In this document: positions 1-7,805 of the stretch, one piece after another
Position numbering within the stretch: position 1 is the stretch's first letter
How the letters are laid out: each line of letters starts with the position of its first letter
Assembly (NCBI GenBank): GCA_900768845.1
Contig: CAAGEK010000019.1
Coordinates: 1 to 29,635 of the forward strand
Direction: 5' to 3'
From: Alphaproteobacteria bacterium
GTDB taxonomy: Bacteria > Pseudomonadota > Alphaproteobacteria > CAAGCB01 > CAG-977
Length of the DNA: 29,635 nucleotides
Position numbers and translations under genes: made by a program
The notes under the pieces: generated by a model
Database searches by the model: none
Seen by the model: the letters and a program-made list of their open reading frames with translations, nothing else
Told to the model about the DNA's origin: nothing

Positions 1-1026
1 TCCAAGCTGTTGGAAAAATATACCGGAACACAAAAAGCGTTATTGGTTCATTCATGCACGGCCGCGCTGGAAATGGCCGCCATGCTGACGGGCGTCGGAG
101 CGGGCGACGAAGTCATATGCCCGTCTTTTACGTTTGTCACGACGGCTTCCGCATTCGCCCGTTGCGGGGCGAAAATCGTTTTTTGCGACATTCGCAAAGA
201 CACGCTGAACATTGACGAAAATCAAATCGAAAGCCTGATTGCCGACCGGACGAAGGGGATCGTGCCGGTTCATTATGCCGGCGTGTCCGCAGAAATGGAC
301 ACGATTAACAATATTGCAAAAAAACACGGCTTATTCGTTGTCGAAGACGCCGCCCAAGCCGTCGGAAGTTTTTACAAAGGCAAGCCTTGCGGAACATCCG
401 GACAGACGGGATGCTATTCGTTCCACGAAACGAAAAACATTTCCTGCGGCGAAGGCGGCGCATTGCTGATCAACGATCCCGATTTGATCGAACAGGCGGA
501 AATCATCCGTGAAAAAGGCACGAACCGCAGCAAATTCTTCCGCGGACAAGTCGATAAATACACATGGGTGTCGCTGGGGTCTTCGTACCTGCCGGGGGAT
601 ATGACGGCCGCCTATCTGTATCCCCAATTGCAAAAAATCGATGACATCAACGGCCGGCGCAAAATGTTGTGGAAGCGGTATCACGATGCGTTTGCGGTCG
701 CAGAACGTGCGGGAACCGTTCGCCGCCCCGTCATTCCCGAACATTGCGAACACAACGCGCATATGTATTATCTGTTATTCAACGATTTGGAAACCAGAAC
801 GCGTTTCATCGCCCGTATGAAGGAACACGACATTTTATGCGTGTTCCATTACCTGCCCCTGCATTCATCCCCTGCAGGCCTTCAATACGGCCGCACGCAA
901 GGGGATTTGCCCGTCACCGCCGACGTTTCCGACCGGTTGGTGCGTTTGCCTTTGTTTTACGGGTTAAGCGAGAACAATCAGGATATTGTGATTGAAAAGG
1001 CTCTTGAATTCATTGAAGAGCTTTAA
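1..1026 (+). CDS. wecE: dTDP-4-amino-4,6-dideoxygalactose transaminase (WecE/RffA-like), 5' partial
   Basis: PLP-dependent sugar aminotransferase of the DegT/DnrJ/EryC1/StrS family. It converts a dTDP-4-keto-6-deoxyhexose to the 4-amino sugar (dTDP-Fuc4N), a precursor of enterobacterial common antigen-type and O-antigen glycans; it acts in the cytoplasm. The frame is open from base 1, so about 40 N-terminal residues lie outside the window, judged from my memory of the 376-residue E. coli protein. Similarity to E. coli WecE is strong and colinear: SCTAALEMAA near the start, VPVHYAGV, VVEDAAQ, the PLP-lysine motif FHETKN, REKGTNRS, FFRGQVDKYTW, FHYLPLH and RLPLFY at the end. It is the first visible gene of the surface-glycan operon, and the next gene starts 12 bases downstream. 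A related 4-amino-sugar transaminase with another keto-sugar substrate is possible. Confidence 0.9.
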   Translation, partial: SKLLEKYTGTQKALLVHSCTAALEMAAMLTGVGAGDEVICPSFTFVTTASAFARCGAKIVFCDIRKDTLNIDENQIESLIADRTKGIVPVHYAGVSAEMDTINNIAKKHGLFVVEDAAQAVGSFYKGKPCGTSGQTGCYSFHETKNISCGEGGALLINDPDLIEQAEIIREKGTNRSKFFRGQVDKYTWVSLGSSYLPGDMTAAYLYPQLQKIDDINGRRKMLWKRYHDAFAVAERAGTVRRPVIPEHCEHNAHMYYLLFNDLETRTRFIARMKEHDILCVFHYLPLHSSPAGLQYGRTQGDLPVTADVSDRLVRLPLFYGLSENNQDIVIEKALEFIEEL

Positions 1027-1038
1027 GGAATCCGGAAA

Positions 1039-2448
1039 ATGAGTTTGTATTCCCGTCAAAAAGGCAAATTGAAGGTCATGGGGATAACCGTTTTCCATAC
1101 GAAACGGACGAACGGAAAAATCGTTTCAAGGTTTTTCGGCATTCCCGTCCGTACGGCAAAGGACAAAGCGTGGGAATTAAGGCGTGAAGCTCAAAGGCGC
1201 ATTGAAAACGGCGTTTTTGACATGAGGGATTTGGACGCCGAAGTCGCCGCATTTTCCGAAGAAACGGCGACGCGAAAGGATTGTCCGCCTTTTTCCGTTT
1301 CCGATTCCGCGTATAAAATCGCTTTTCTGGCCACCGAGCTGTATGATACGGGCGGCCACACCGAAAGTATGCGGAATTTGGCCGAAGCCCTGTCCGAATA
1401 CGGGGAAACCAAACTGTTTTTATGCAACCTGAGCGCATCGGAGATTAAATCCCCTCTCAGGTTAAAGCTGATCCGCAGGAAAACGCCCGTTGACGGGATT
1501 GATTTTTCCGACGATGAAATCGATTGCGATATAAAAAAACTGTGGGCGCAAATCCGCGATTTCGCCCCGAATGCGATTGTCGCGTTTCCCCATTCAAACG
1601 ATTTGGTGGCGGCTTGCGTGCTGTCTTTGCTGAAAACGCGGACGAATGTCAAAATCGTTTACGCCAATCACTCTTCCCATTCCCCGTCTTTGGGTTTGGG
1701 ATTTGCCGACGCGGTTTTGGAAGGGACGGAAAGTATGTTGGAAACCACCCGAAAACGGCGAAAGCTGGACACGGGCGTGGTCGCGGGGCTGTTTTGCCGC
1801 AAAAAAGAGGACATCCCCTCGTTCGGCGCGGAACAAACATCCGCAAAACGCAAAGAACTGGGCGTCCCCGAAGGAATGCTCTGTACGATGTCGGGCGGAG
1901 CGGCGTTCAAGTTTTTTGATGAAAACGGGGATTCCGGATATTTCCGGATGATCCGGAGGATATTGGAAAAACAGCCGCACGTTTTCCATATTGTCCTGTC
2001 CGAATTCTCGGAAAGCCGAATGCAGACGATAAATGCCGTTTTCGGCGACGCATCCTGCCGCGACAGGTTGAAAATCATGCCGCGTTCGGCGGAATACGAA
2101 CCGGTTTTCAAATGTGCGGACGTGTTTATCGACAGCTTCCCGTTTTCCGCCGCTTTGACTCAAGTCGACCTGATGATGTTAAAAATTCCGGCCGTCGTAA
2201 AAATCAACCGCGAAAACCCGCGTTTGTCTTTTCACGAGTATATGCCGGCCGGTTATCCGTATATGTTTGACAGCGTCGAAGAAATGGAAGCCGGCGTTCT
2301 TCGCTTGCTGTCCTCGCCCGAAGAACGGAAACGTGCGACAGACCTCAATTACGACCATTACATGAACGTGTTTGAAAGCCGCGCTTACGGCAAGAGAATG
2401 AACGATTTGATAAAAGGGTTGCAACACGGGGACACTATCAATGCCTGA
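1039..2448 (+). CDS. GT-B-like glycosyltransferase
   Basis: A 469-residue protein that probably transfers a sugar from a nucleotide donor during surface-glycan assembly. Residues 1-80 form a charged extension (MSLYSRQKGKLKVMG...). The first Rossmann-like domain opens at about residue 95 with IAFLATELYDTGGH, where the GGH resembles the glycine-rich N-terminal loop of GT4/GT-B enzymes. The second domain contains AKRKELGVPEG, IVLSEF and FIDSFPFSAALTQVDLMML...PAVV, which resembles the donor-binding segment of SPINDLY/GT41-like and GT4 enzymes. No membrane segment is visible. The start is supported by AAGGA about 9 bases before the ATG. The 3' end overlaps the ATP-grasp gene by 8 bases, indicating translational coupling. 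The sugar donor and acceptor cannot be read from the sequence. Confidence 0.7.
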   Translation: MSLYSRQKGKLKVMGITVFHTKRTNGKIVSRFFGIPVRTAKDKAWELRREAQRRIENGVFDMRDLDAEVAAFSEETATRKDCPPFSVSDSAYKIAFLATELYDTGGHTESMRNLAEALSEYGETKLFLCNLSASEIKSPLRLKLIRRKTPVDGIDFSDDEIDCDIKKLWAQIRDFAPNAIVAFPHSNDLVAACVLSLLKTRTNVKIVYANHSSHSPSLGLGFADAVLEGTESMLETTRKRRKLDTGVVAGLFCRKKEDIPSFGAEQTSAKRKELGVPEGMLCTMSGGAAFKFFDENGDSGYFRMIRRILEKQPHVFHIVLSEFSESRMQTINAVFGDASCRDRLKIMPRSAEYEPVFKCADVFIDSFPFSAALTQVDLMMLKIPAVVKINRENPRLSFHEYMPAGYPYMFDSVEEMEAGVLRLLSSPEERKRATDLNYDHYMNVFESRAYGKRMNDLIKGLQHGDTINA

Positions 2449-3667
2449 ACGGAAAATCATGATTATCGGCGCGGGGGATTTTCAGCTTCCTTTGGTTGAA
2501 GAGGCGGCGAAAACCTGTGACGTCGTGCTTGTCGCACCGTCTGTCGACGAACGGTTTAAAAAGCTGGCGGCGGCTGTTTATCTGACGGATGTGCGCAACG
2601 TCGACGAAATCGAAAACATCGCCCGAAAGGAAAAAATCGACGGCGTCATCACCGACCAGACGGACATTCCCGTTTACACCGTCGCGTCCGTTGCGGAACG
2701 GTTGGGGTTGCCCGGAATTTCATCCGAAACCGCGCTTCTTTTCACCAATAAAACGGCGATGCGGGAAAAGATGACCGAATTGAACCTGCCGGTGTTGCCG
2801 TACAAAACGGTTTCGACGTTGCAAGAGGCTTCGGATTTTTTCAAAAGCCTGAACGCCCCCTGCATTGTCAAACCCTTGGACAGCCAAGGCAGTCGCGGTG
2901 TTTTTAAAATCGAAAACGAAAAAGCTCTGGCCGAAAAATTCCCCGAAGCATCCTCTTATTCAAAAGACGGCCGTGTGTTAATCGAAAAATTCGTCACGGG
3001 CGACGAATTTGTCATTGAAAGCGCGGTTGCGGACGGACGGTCGAAAATGTTGATTTGCGGCGACACGCATTATTTTGACATTCCCGACGCTTTTGCGGCG
3101 AAATCGCGGATTTTTCCGTCCGTCCGCCCCGCTTCCCTGATTGCAAAAGCGCAAGAGCTGAACCGCAAAATCATAGAAGGCTTCGGATTGAAGCAAGGCG
3201 TCACTCACGGCGAATATATCATCGACGGCGACGAGGTTTACCTGATTGAAATCGGCGCACGCGGCGGAGGCGTTTTCATTTCTTCGGATCTGATTTCCCT
3301 GTCTGCGGGATTGAATACGGAAAAGTTTCTGATCAATCTGGCTTTGGGAAAGCAAAACGGCTTGCCTGAAACGCAAGACAAAAACATCGTTTGCGGTTAT
3401 CTGGCGTTCTTTTTACATGAAGGCGTCGTTTGCGGACTGGACGGTGTGGAAGACGTCAAGGCATTGCCTTACGTCGCACGTCACCAGCTGGACAAAATCC
3501 GCATCGGTATGGAAATCGGCAAAGCAACGGACAAGACGTCGCGTTTTGCATTAATCCTGCAAGCTCCCGACCGTCGGGAATTTTACCGAAGAGCCGGACG
3601 GATCAAAGAGCTGTTAAAAATAAAAACGCGTTGCGGCGAACGGGAGGCGTTGCCGATATGGGAATGA
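2441..3667 (+). CDS. ATP-grasp domain carboxylate-amine ligase
   Basis: A 408-residue soluble ATP-grasp enzyme, expected to activate a carboxylate as acyl-phosphate and join it to an amine or thiol. Residues 1-95 form a Rossmann-like pre-ATP-grasp domain (KIMIIGAGDFQLPLVEEA). The ATP-binding part follows with NKTAMREKM, APCIVKPLDSQGSRGV (glycine-rich loop), RVLIEKFVTGDEFVIES and GDEVYLIEIGARGGG, whose acidic residues should bind Mg-ATP. It is related to the carbamoyl-phosphate synthase/PurK-like group that often serves peptide or modified-sugar pathways. It overlaps the glycosyltransferase by 8 bases and the HAD gene by 10, so it belongs to a coupled block with the HAD, aminotransferase and PaaK-like genes. 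Its substrate is unknown; amide-linked decoration of a glycan or lipid headgroup is inference. Confidence 0.8.
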   Translation: MPERKIMIIGAGDFQLPLVEEAAKTCDVVLVAPSVDERFKKLAAAVYLTDVRNVDEIENIARKEKIDGVITDQTDIPVYTVASVAERLGLPGISSETALLFTNKTAMREKMTELNLPVLPYKTVSTLQEASDFFKSLNAPCIVKPLDSQGSRGVFKIENEKALAEKFPEASSYSKDGRVLIEKFVTGDEFVIESAVADGRSKMLICGDTHYFDIPDAFAAKSRIFPSVRPASLIAKAQELNRKIIEGFGLKQGVTHGEYIIDGDEVYLIEIGARGGGVFISSDLISLSAGLNTEKFLINLALGKQNGLPETQDKNIVCGYLAFFLHEGVVCGLDGVEDVKALPYVARHQLDKIRIGMEIGKATDKTSRFALILQAPDRREFYRRAGRIKELLKIKTRCGEREALPIWE

Positions 3668-4269
3668 ACAAAGTCCTTTATTGCGATTTGGACGGTACGC
3701 TGATTTCATATAATTTGGAAGGCGGGCTGGTCAAACACCTGATAAAGACAAAGAGACTGACAATCGTACAGTATCTTTCGGCGGCGTTCACGCTTCCGCT
3801 CAACAGCCTCAGACGGCGCGCCGGTCTGCCCCACCTGTTTAAAAGCTGGACGGCGTTCCGTTCCGCGGATGACAAAACGGACGTTATCACGGCTTTTGTC
3901 AGGGAAAAGGCAAAAGACATCCCTTTCAACCCCGCCGTTTTGGAATTTGTTAAATCGTTCGAGGGCAAAAAAATCCTGTTGACGGGATGCGATACGGAGC
4001 TGGCGACGGCTTTTTTGAATGAAACCGGATCGGGCGGTTTGTTCGACGAAGTTATCGGAGCCCGAATGAAACGGGGCGGTTTTCTGGTATCAACCCACCC
4101 GTTCGGAAAGGGAAAGCCGCCCTTTGTCGATTCCGGTTGTATTTCCGTCGGCGTGGCGAACGAATACGCCGACCGTTTTTTCCTGAAAAAATGCACTGAA
4201 GCCTTTGTCGCCGCTCCCGACGCAAAACTGGGCGAAGTTGCGCGAACTCTCGGATGGAAGGAGTTGTAA
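3658..4269 (+). CDS. HAD-superfamily phosphatase
   Basis: A 203-residue HAD hydrolase. Motif I is YCDLDGT (Asp10 nucleophile, Asp12 acid/base) and motif II is ILLTG. The family member that comes closest by eye is the HAD domain found alone or fused to UbiA-type prenyltransferases. Motif IV is atypical: where GDSxxD is usual, the protein reads GVANEYAD, so the first metal-binding acid is displaced or missing. I chose ATG 3658 because GGGAGG lies 11 bases upstream; a longer open frame upstream only shadows the ATP-grasp gene. The start overlaps the ATP-grasp gene by 10 bases and the stop overlaps the next start as TAATG. It probably dephosphorylates a small metabolite in the same pathway, but the substrate is unknown. 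Confidence 0.75.
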   Translation: MGMNKVLYCDLDGTLISYNLEGGLVKHLIKTKRLTIVQYLSAAFTLPLNSLRRRAGLPHLFKSWTAFRSADDKTDVITAFVREKAKDIPFNPAVLEFVKSFEGKKILLTGCDTELATAFLNETGSGGLFDEVIGARMKRGGFLVSTHPFGKGKPPFVDSGCISVGVANEYADRFFLKKCTEAFVAAPDAKLGEVARTLGWKEL

Positions 4270-5141
4270 TGTTCGGACCGAATACTTATTTCAAGGACGA
4301 AGTCGATATTTGTTATTCGCACCGCGATAAATGCTTTTTCGATTTGTTCGGAAAAACACGCGCTTTATTTTCCGAAAAATTCGGATTGGAAGACTATGAC
4401 GTCCTGTTCATCCCCGGCAGCGGCACGATCGGAATTGAAGCGTTGTTTTTTTCGCTGAAAGACAACGTTCGCATGATCGGCAACGAAGGAACGTTCAAAA
4501 CGCGCTGGAACCAGCTGAAAGAACAGTACCGCAAACCGGCGTCGAACAAAACGCACGATATGTTTTGCCTGTTGGAAACCAGCCGTTCCGCCCCTTTTCA
4601 TGCAGAAAACTGCCTGATTGACGCGATCAGCGGCTTTCCCTATTACGACATTCCCGCGGGAACGAAAGCGTTTGTGACCTGTCTGAACAAACAAATCGGC
4701 AGTTATATCGGATTGGCCGTCGTTTGCGTCCGCAAGGATTTTTGGCCTTCGTTGATTGACGAAGGGGTCATGTCGTATTTGAATTTGGCGCGTTACCGCA
4801 GCTATCACGATATGAACCAAACGCCCAGCACCGCTCCGACACACATTTACGAACATCTGTACCGCAGATTGCAGGAATTCGACCTGAACGCGTTCAGAGC
4901 GAAAATCGACAAAGTATCAAAAACGGTTGTCGATACGATCGGCGAAGAAAACATCATCGGAGCGCATCCCTGCCCTGTCATCACTTTGAAAAACGGCGTC
5001 ATCCCCGAAGATTTCGCCAGAACGCACGACGTTTACGGATATTGGGCGGGACGTCCGAATTATCAAATTTTTACATACGCGGATAAAACGGAAAACTACG
5101 AACGTTTTCTTTCCGAATTGCGCGCCGTGAAAAAACTTTAA
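4269..5141 (+). CDS. short class V PLP-dependent aminotransferase-like protein
   Basis: A 290-residue fold-type I PLP enzyme that resembles the class V group (2-aminoethylphosphonate:pyruvate or serine:pyruvate aminotransferases). Visible elements are PGSGTIGIEAL, GNEGTFKTRW, LLETSRS, DAISGFPYYDIP (cofactor aspartate) and CLNKQIGSYIGL, whose Lys is the expected Schiff-base residue; TPSTAPTHIYEHL follows. It is about 60-70 residues shorter than a usual family member (about 360 residues), mostly through a compact C-terminal domain. ATG 4269 is preceded by AAGGAG at 5 bases and shares one base with the upstream stop, so it is translationally coupled to the HAD gene. Its amino donor and acceptor are unknown. 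The HAD and ligase neighbours suggest synthesis and activation of a small amino compound, which is inference. Confidence 0.72.
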   Translation: MFGPNTYFKDEVDICYSHRDKCFFDLFGKTRALFSEKFGLEDYDVLFIPGSGTIGIEALFFSLKDNVRMIGNEGTFKTRWNQLKEQYRKPASNKTHDMFCLLETSRSAPFHAENCLIDAISGFPYYDIPAGTKAFVTCLNKQIGSYIGLAVVCVRKDFWPSLIDEGVMSYLNLARYRSYHDMNQTPSTAPTHIYEHLYRRLQEFDLNAFRAKIDKVSKTVVDTIGEENIIGAHPCPVITLKNGVIPEDFARTHDVYGYWAGRPNYQIFTYADKTENYERFLSELRAVKKL

Positions 5142-5156
5142 ACGGGAGAAATATTT

Positions 5157-6416
5157 ATGTTCTGTAACGTTTTTAACAAAAGCCCCGAAGAAATCCGCGG
5201 GATTCAGCTGAAAAAAATCCGCCGCGTCGTCCGGACGGCATACGAAAGCAGTCCGTTTTACAGGAATTATTATCAAACCAGCGACTTTCACCCCGATGAT
5301 TTGAAATCGTTTGAAGACATAAAAAAAATCCCCGTCGTCAAGCGCATTTCCCTGAAAAACACGCCGGTCGAACAAATCCTGACCCGTCGGGATTTTTCAA
5401 AACTGCATCTGCACACGACCAGCGGTTCTTCGGGAACGCCCGTAAAGTTTTATTATACGGGCAAAGAGAACTTTATTAAAAACATCGGCGTTTTGCGCGC
5501 TTATTTCATGATGGGCATGAAAGCGACGGATATCACCGTCGCTTTGCGCGATCCCGTGGACATCCGGAAAAAACCGCTGTATGAACGCTTCGGGCTGTTG
5601 CGTTACGACTATCAAAACATTTACGACGGCATGGACGTCATTTACGACCGGTTGATGCAAAAATACGAAACGATCGATATTCTCAAAGGAATGCCCAGCG
5701 ATTTGATGAATCTGGCTTATCAGGTGCGCAAAAACGCAAAGCGTTTCCCCAAAGTTTTGACAATATTTTCCGACAGCGAAGTTTTGGACGATTTTTCACG
5801 CAATTACGTTGCGGAAACGTTCGGCGCGCCCGTTCTGGATTTCTACGGCAGCGTCGAAAACGGATGCATCGCTTTCCAAATGAACGGCAGCGACAAGTAT
5901 TTCATCAATGAAACGCAAGTCCTGTTGGAAGGTTTGAACGGCGGAACGGAACAGGATGACGCGATTATCACCAACCTGCGCAACACGACGTTTCCGATCA
6001 TCCGTTATCAAATCGGAGACATGATCGATTTCGGCGACGGGAAAAGCGATCTGAAGAATATCACCGTCCGTACGATCGACCGCATTTACGGAAAATATCT
6101 GGACTTTATCATCCTGCCCGACAAAACGATCGTTTCCCCGCACGTTCCCAAACAGGAATTGACGCACGATCTGGCGGGAGTCCGGAAATTCCAGATTATT
6201 CAAACGGATTTCGACCGCGTTACCGTCAAAATCGAACGCGACGACGATTATGTCCCCGAAACGGAAAAAACGATTATCGACCGTCTGACCAAAGCGTTTA
6301 AAAATCAAATCGTTTGCACCGTCGAATACGACGATACGCTCAGTGTGAAAACGAAAAACAAATTCAAATGCATTTCGTCGGCGGTTGCGCAAACCTTTTT
6401 ATCCGACAAACCGTAA
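5157..6416 (+). CDS. PaaK/CapK-like adenylate-forming enzyme
   Basis: A 419-residue member of the AMP-forming acyl-adenylate superfamily, close to phenylacetate-CoA ligase (PaaK) and capsule-locus CapK proteins. The ATP/AMP phosphate-binding loop is TTSGSSGTP at residues 84-92. DFYGSVENG is the adenine-binding region, and TFPIIRYQIGDMIDFGD is the conserved hinge segment near the C-terminal domain. It should activate a carboxylic acid as acyl-AMP and possibly pass it to CoA or directly to an acceptor. No carrier-protein gene is visible. The ATG is preceded by GGGAGA, and the gene starts 15 bases after the aminotransferase. In surface-glycan loci such enzymes are thought to serve non-sugar decorations; the actual acid here is unknown. 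Confidence 0.82.
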   Translation: MFCNVFNKSPEEIRGIQLKKIRRVVRTAYESSPFYRNYYQTSDFHPDDLKSFEDIKKIPVVKRISLKNTPVEQILTRRDFSKLHLHTTSGSSGTPVKFYYTGKENFIKNIGVLRAYFMMGMKATDITVALRDPVDIRKKPLYERFGLLRYDYQNIYDGMDVIYDRLMQKYETIDILKGMPSDLMNLAYQVRKNAKRFPKVLTIFSDSEVLDDFSRNYVAETFGAPVLDFYGSVENGCIAFQMNGSDKYFINETQVLLEGLNGGTEQDDAIITNLRNTTFPIIRYQIGDMIDFGDGKSDLKNITVRTIDRIYGKYLDFIILPDKTIVSPHVPKQELTHDLAGVRKFQIIQTDFDRVTVKIERDDDYVPETEKTIIDRLTKAFKNQIVCTVEYDDTLSVKTKNKFKCISSAVAQTFLSDKP

Positions 6417-6428
6417 GGGAGGCTTTGG

Positions 6429-7358
6429 ATGAATCCCAAAATATCCGTTGTTTCCCCCGTTTACGGCGCGGCGAACATTGTCGGGGAGTTGCATTCCCGC
6501 CTGACGAAAGAGCTGTCTCGCCTGACGGACGATTATGAAATCATTTTGGTAAACGACGCCTGCCCTCAGGGATCGGGGGAAAAAATCGCGGAAATCGCAC
6601 GTCGGGACGAACACGTCAAACTGATTGATCTGGCCAGAAATTTCGGACAGCATATCGCCATCCAAGCCGGACTGGACGCCGCGTCGGGGGATTTTGTCGT
6701 CGTTATGGATTGCGATTTGCAAGACCCGCCCGAAGGTATCGCGGAATTATACGACCATATGCAAAAAACCGGAGCGGACGCCGTGTTTTCCGAGCGCGTG
6801 GACAGGAAGGAAGGCTTTTTAAAAAAATTTTACTCCCGAAGTTTTAAAGTCGTCATCAACGCCTTGTCCGACAAGTATTTGCAGGAAACGCACAACGCCG
6901 GAAACTTTTCCGTCCTGTCACGCAAAGCCGTCGACGAAGTGAAAAAAATCAGGGATCGCCACCGCAGTTACCGCGGATCCGTAAAATTCACGGGACTGCC
7001 GATGGCTTACCTGCCGATCGAAGCGCAAAAAAGGTTTGAAGGATCGTCGTCTTACACGCTTTTAAAATCGTTAAAGCTGGCATGGGCCATCATCATGCAA
7101 CAATCGACCCGCCCCTTGTTGATCGGCGGCGTCTGTGCGGCCGTGTCGTCGGTTTTGACTGCGGTCTGCCTTGTTTGCGCTCTGTTTTGCGAATCAAAGG
7201 AAACGTTTTCCATACTTGCGGCTCTGTTTTTCACGGGGACGATGGTGCTTGCCTGTTTGAGCGTTATCGGCGCGTATCTGGCGGCGGTGATGGAAGAAGT
7301 CAGGCAACGTCCCCTGTATGTGGTAAAACGGACGATCAATCCGGCGGAAAAAGAATGA
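6429..7358 (+). CDS. GT2 polyprenyl-phosphate glycosyltransferase (DPM1/GtrB/ArnC-like)
   Basis: A 309-residue family 2 glycosyltransferase that should move a sugar from a nucleotide donor to undecaprenyl phosphate at the cytoplasmic face. The N-terminal GT-A domain shows SVVSPVYGAANIV, EIILVNDACPQGS, ARNFGQHIAIQAGLDAASGD and MDCDLQDPPE, where DCDLQD is the DxD metal/donor motif. RFEGSSSYTLLKSLKLA is typical of the GtrB/ArnC interface region. Two C-terminal membrane helices follow (about 225-250 and 258-285). AGGGAGG lies 7 bases before the ATG. It is followed by a small flippase-like gene and a polytopic transferase candidate, reproducing the three-part Gtr glycan-modification layout. Confidence 0.88.
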   Translation: MNPKISVVSPVYGAANIVGELHSRLTKELSRLTDDYEIILVNDACPQGSGEKIAEIARRDEHVKLIDLARNFGQHIAIQAGLDAASGDFVVVMDCDLQDPPEGIAELYDHMQKTGADAVFSERVDRKEGFLKKFYSRSFKVVINALSDKYLQETHNAGNFSVLSRKAVDEVKKIRDRHRSYRGSVKFTGLPMAYLPIEAQKRFEGSSSYTLLKSLKLAWAIIMQQSTRPLLIGGVCAAVSSVLTAVCLVCALFCESKETFSILAALFFTGTMVLACLSVIGAYLAAVMEEVRQRPLYVVKRTINPAEKE

Positions 7359-7370
7359 AAGATTAAAAAT

Positions 7371-7799
7371 ATGGACACCCCTCCCCCTAACATTTTCACA
7401 ATCATAAGATATTTTCTAAAACAAAATACGGCGTATGTTTATCTGACCTTGACCATCTTGATGTCCGTGTATTCGCAAATCGTTGTGAGGTGGCGGATGT
7501 CGTCCCGTTTTGCAAACGTACACCTTCCGGAAGGATTGCGGGAAAAGTTCTGGTTTTTATTGACGGTTGTTTTCGACCCGTTCATTTTTTCGGCGTTGGC
7601 GGCGACGTTCATATCGGGAGTATGCTGGATGGCGACGATGACAAAATTGGACGTCAGCTATGCTTATCCGTTCACAAGCCTTGTTTTCGTATTGGTTCTG
7701 GCGTTCTCGCATTTGCTGTTGGGAGAACCGTTCAATGCTCAAAAGCTTTTAGGCGTTCTGTTGATTATGGCCGGCATACTCGTTTCAAGCCGCGGGTGA
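7371..7799 (+). CDS. SMR/EamA-type small membrane protein, probable ArnE-like flippase
   Basis: A 142-residue membrane protein with about four predicted helices. It resembles half-size drug/metabolite transporter proteins such as ArnE/ArnF, which flip undecaprenyl-phosphate-linked aminoarabinose. The clearest motif is at the C-terminus: LDVSYAYPFTSLVFVLVL...LLLGEPFNAQKLLGVLLIMAGILV, a typical EamA/SMR pattern with the GE helix-start motif. Between the GT2 gene (12-base gap) and the polytopic transferase candidate (6-base gap), it occupies the place of GtrA in Gtr cassettes, so a role in flipping the polyprenyl-linked sugar is likely. The ATG at 7371 has only a weak ribosome binding site; a later ATG (7461) would cut into the first helix. 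Confidence 0.75.
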   Translation: MDTPPPNIFTIIRYFLKQNTAYVYLTLTILMSVYSQIVVRWRMSSRFANVHLPEGLREKFWFLLTVVFDPFIFSALAATFISGVCWMATMTKLDVSYAYPFTSLVFVLVLAFSHLLLGEPFNAQKLLGVLLIMAGILVSSRG

Positions 7800-7805
7800 A
7801 ACGCC

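Noticed and set aside
7380..7392. C-rich stretch at the start of the small flippase gene as a second phase-variable tract
   Set aside because: The C run is broken by T and only five bases long, too short for likely slippage.
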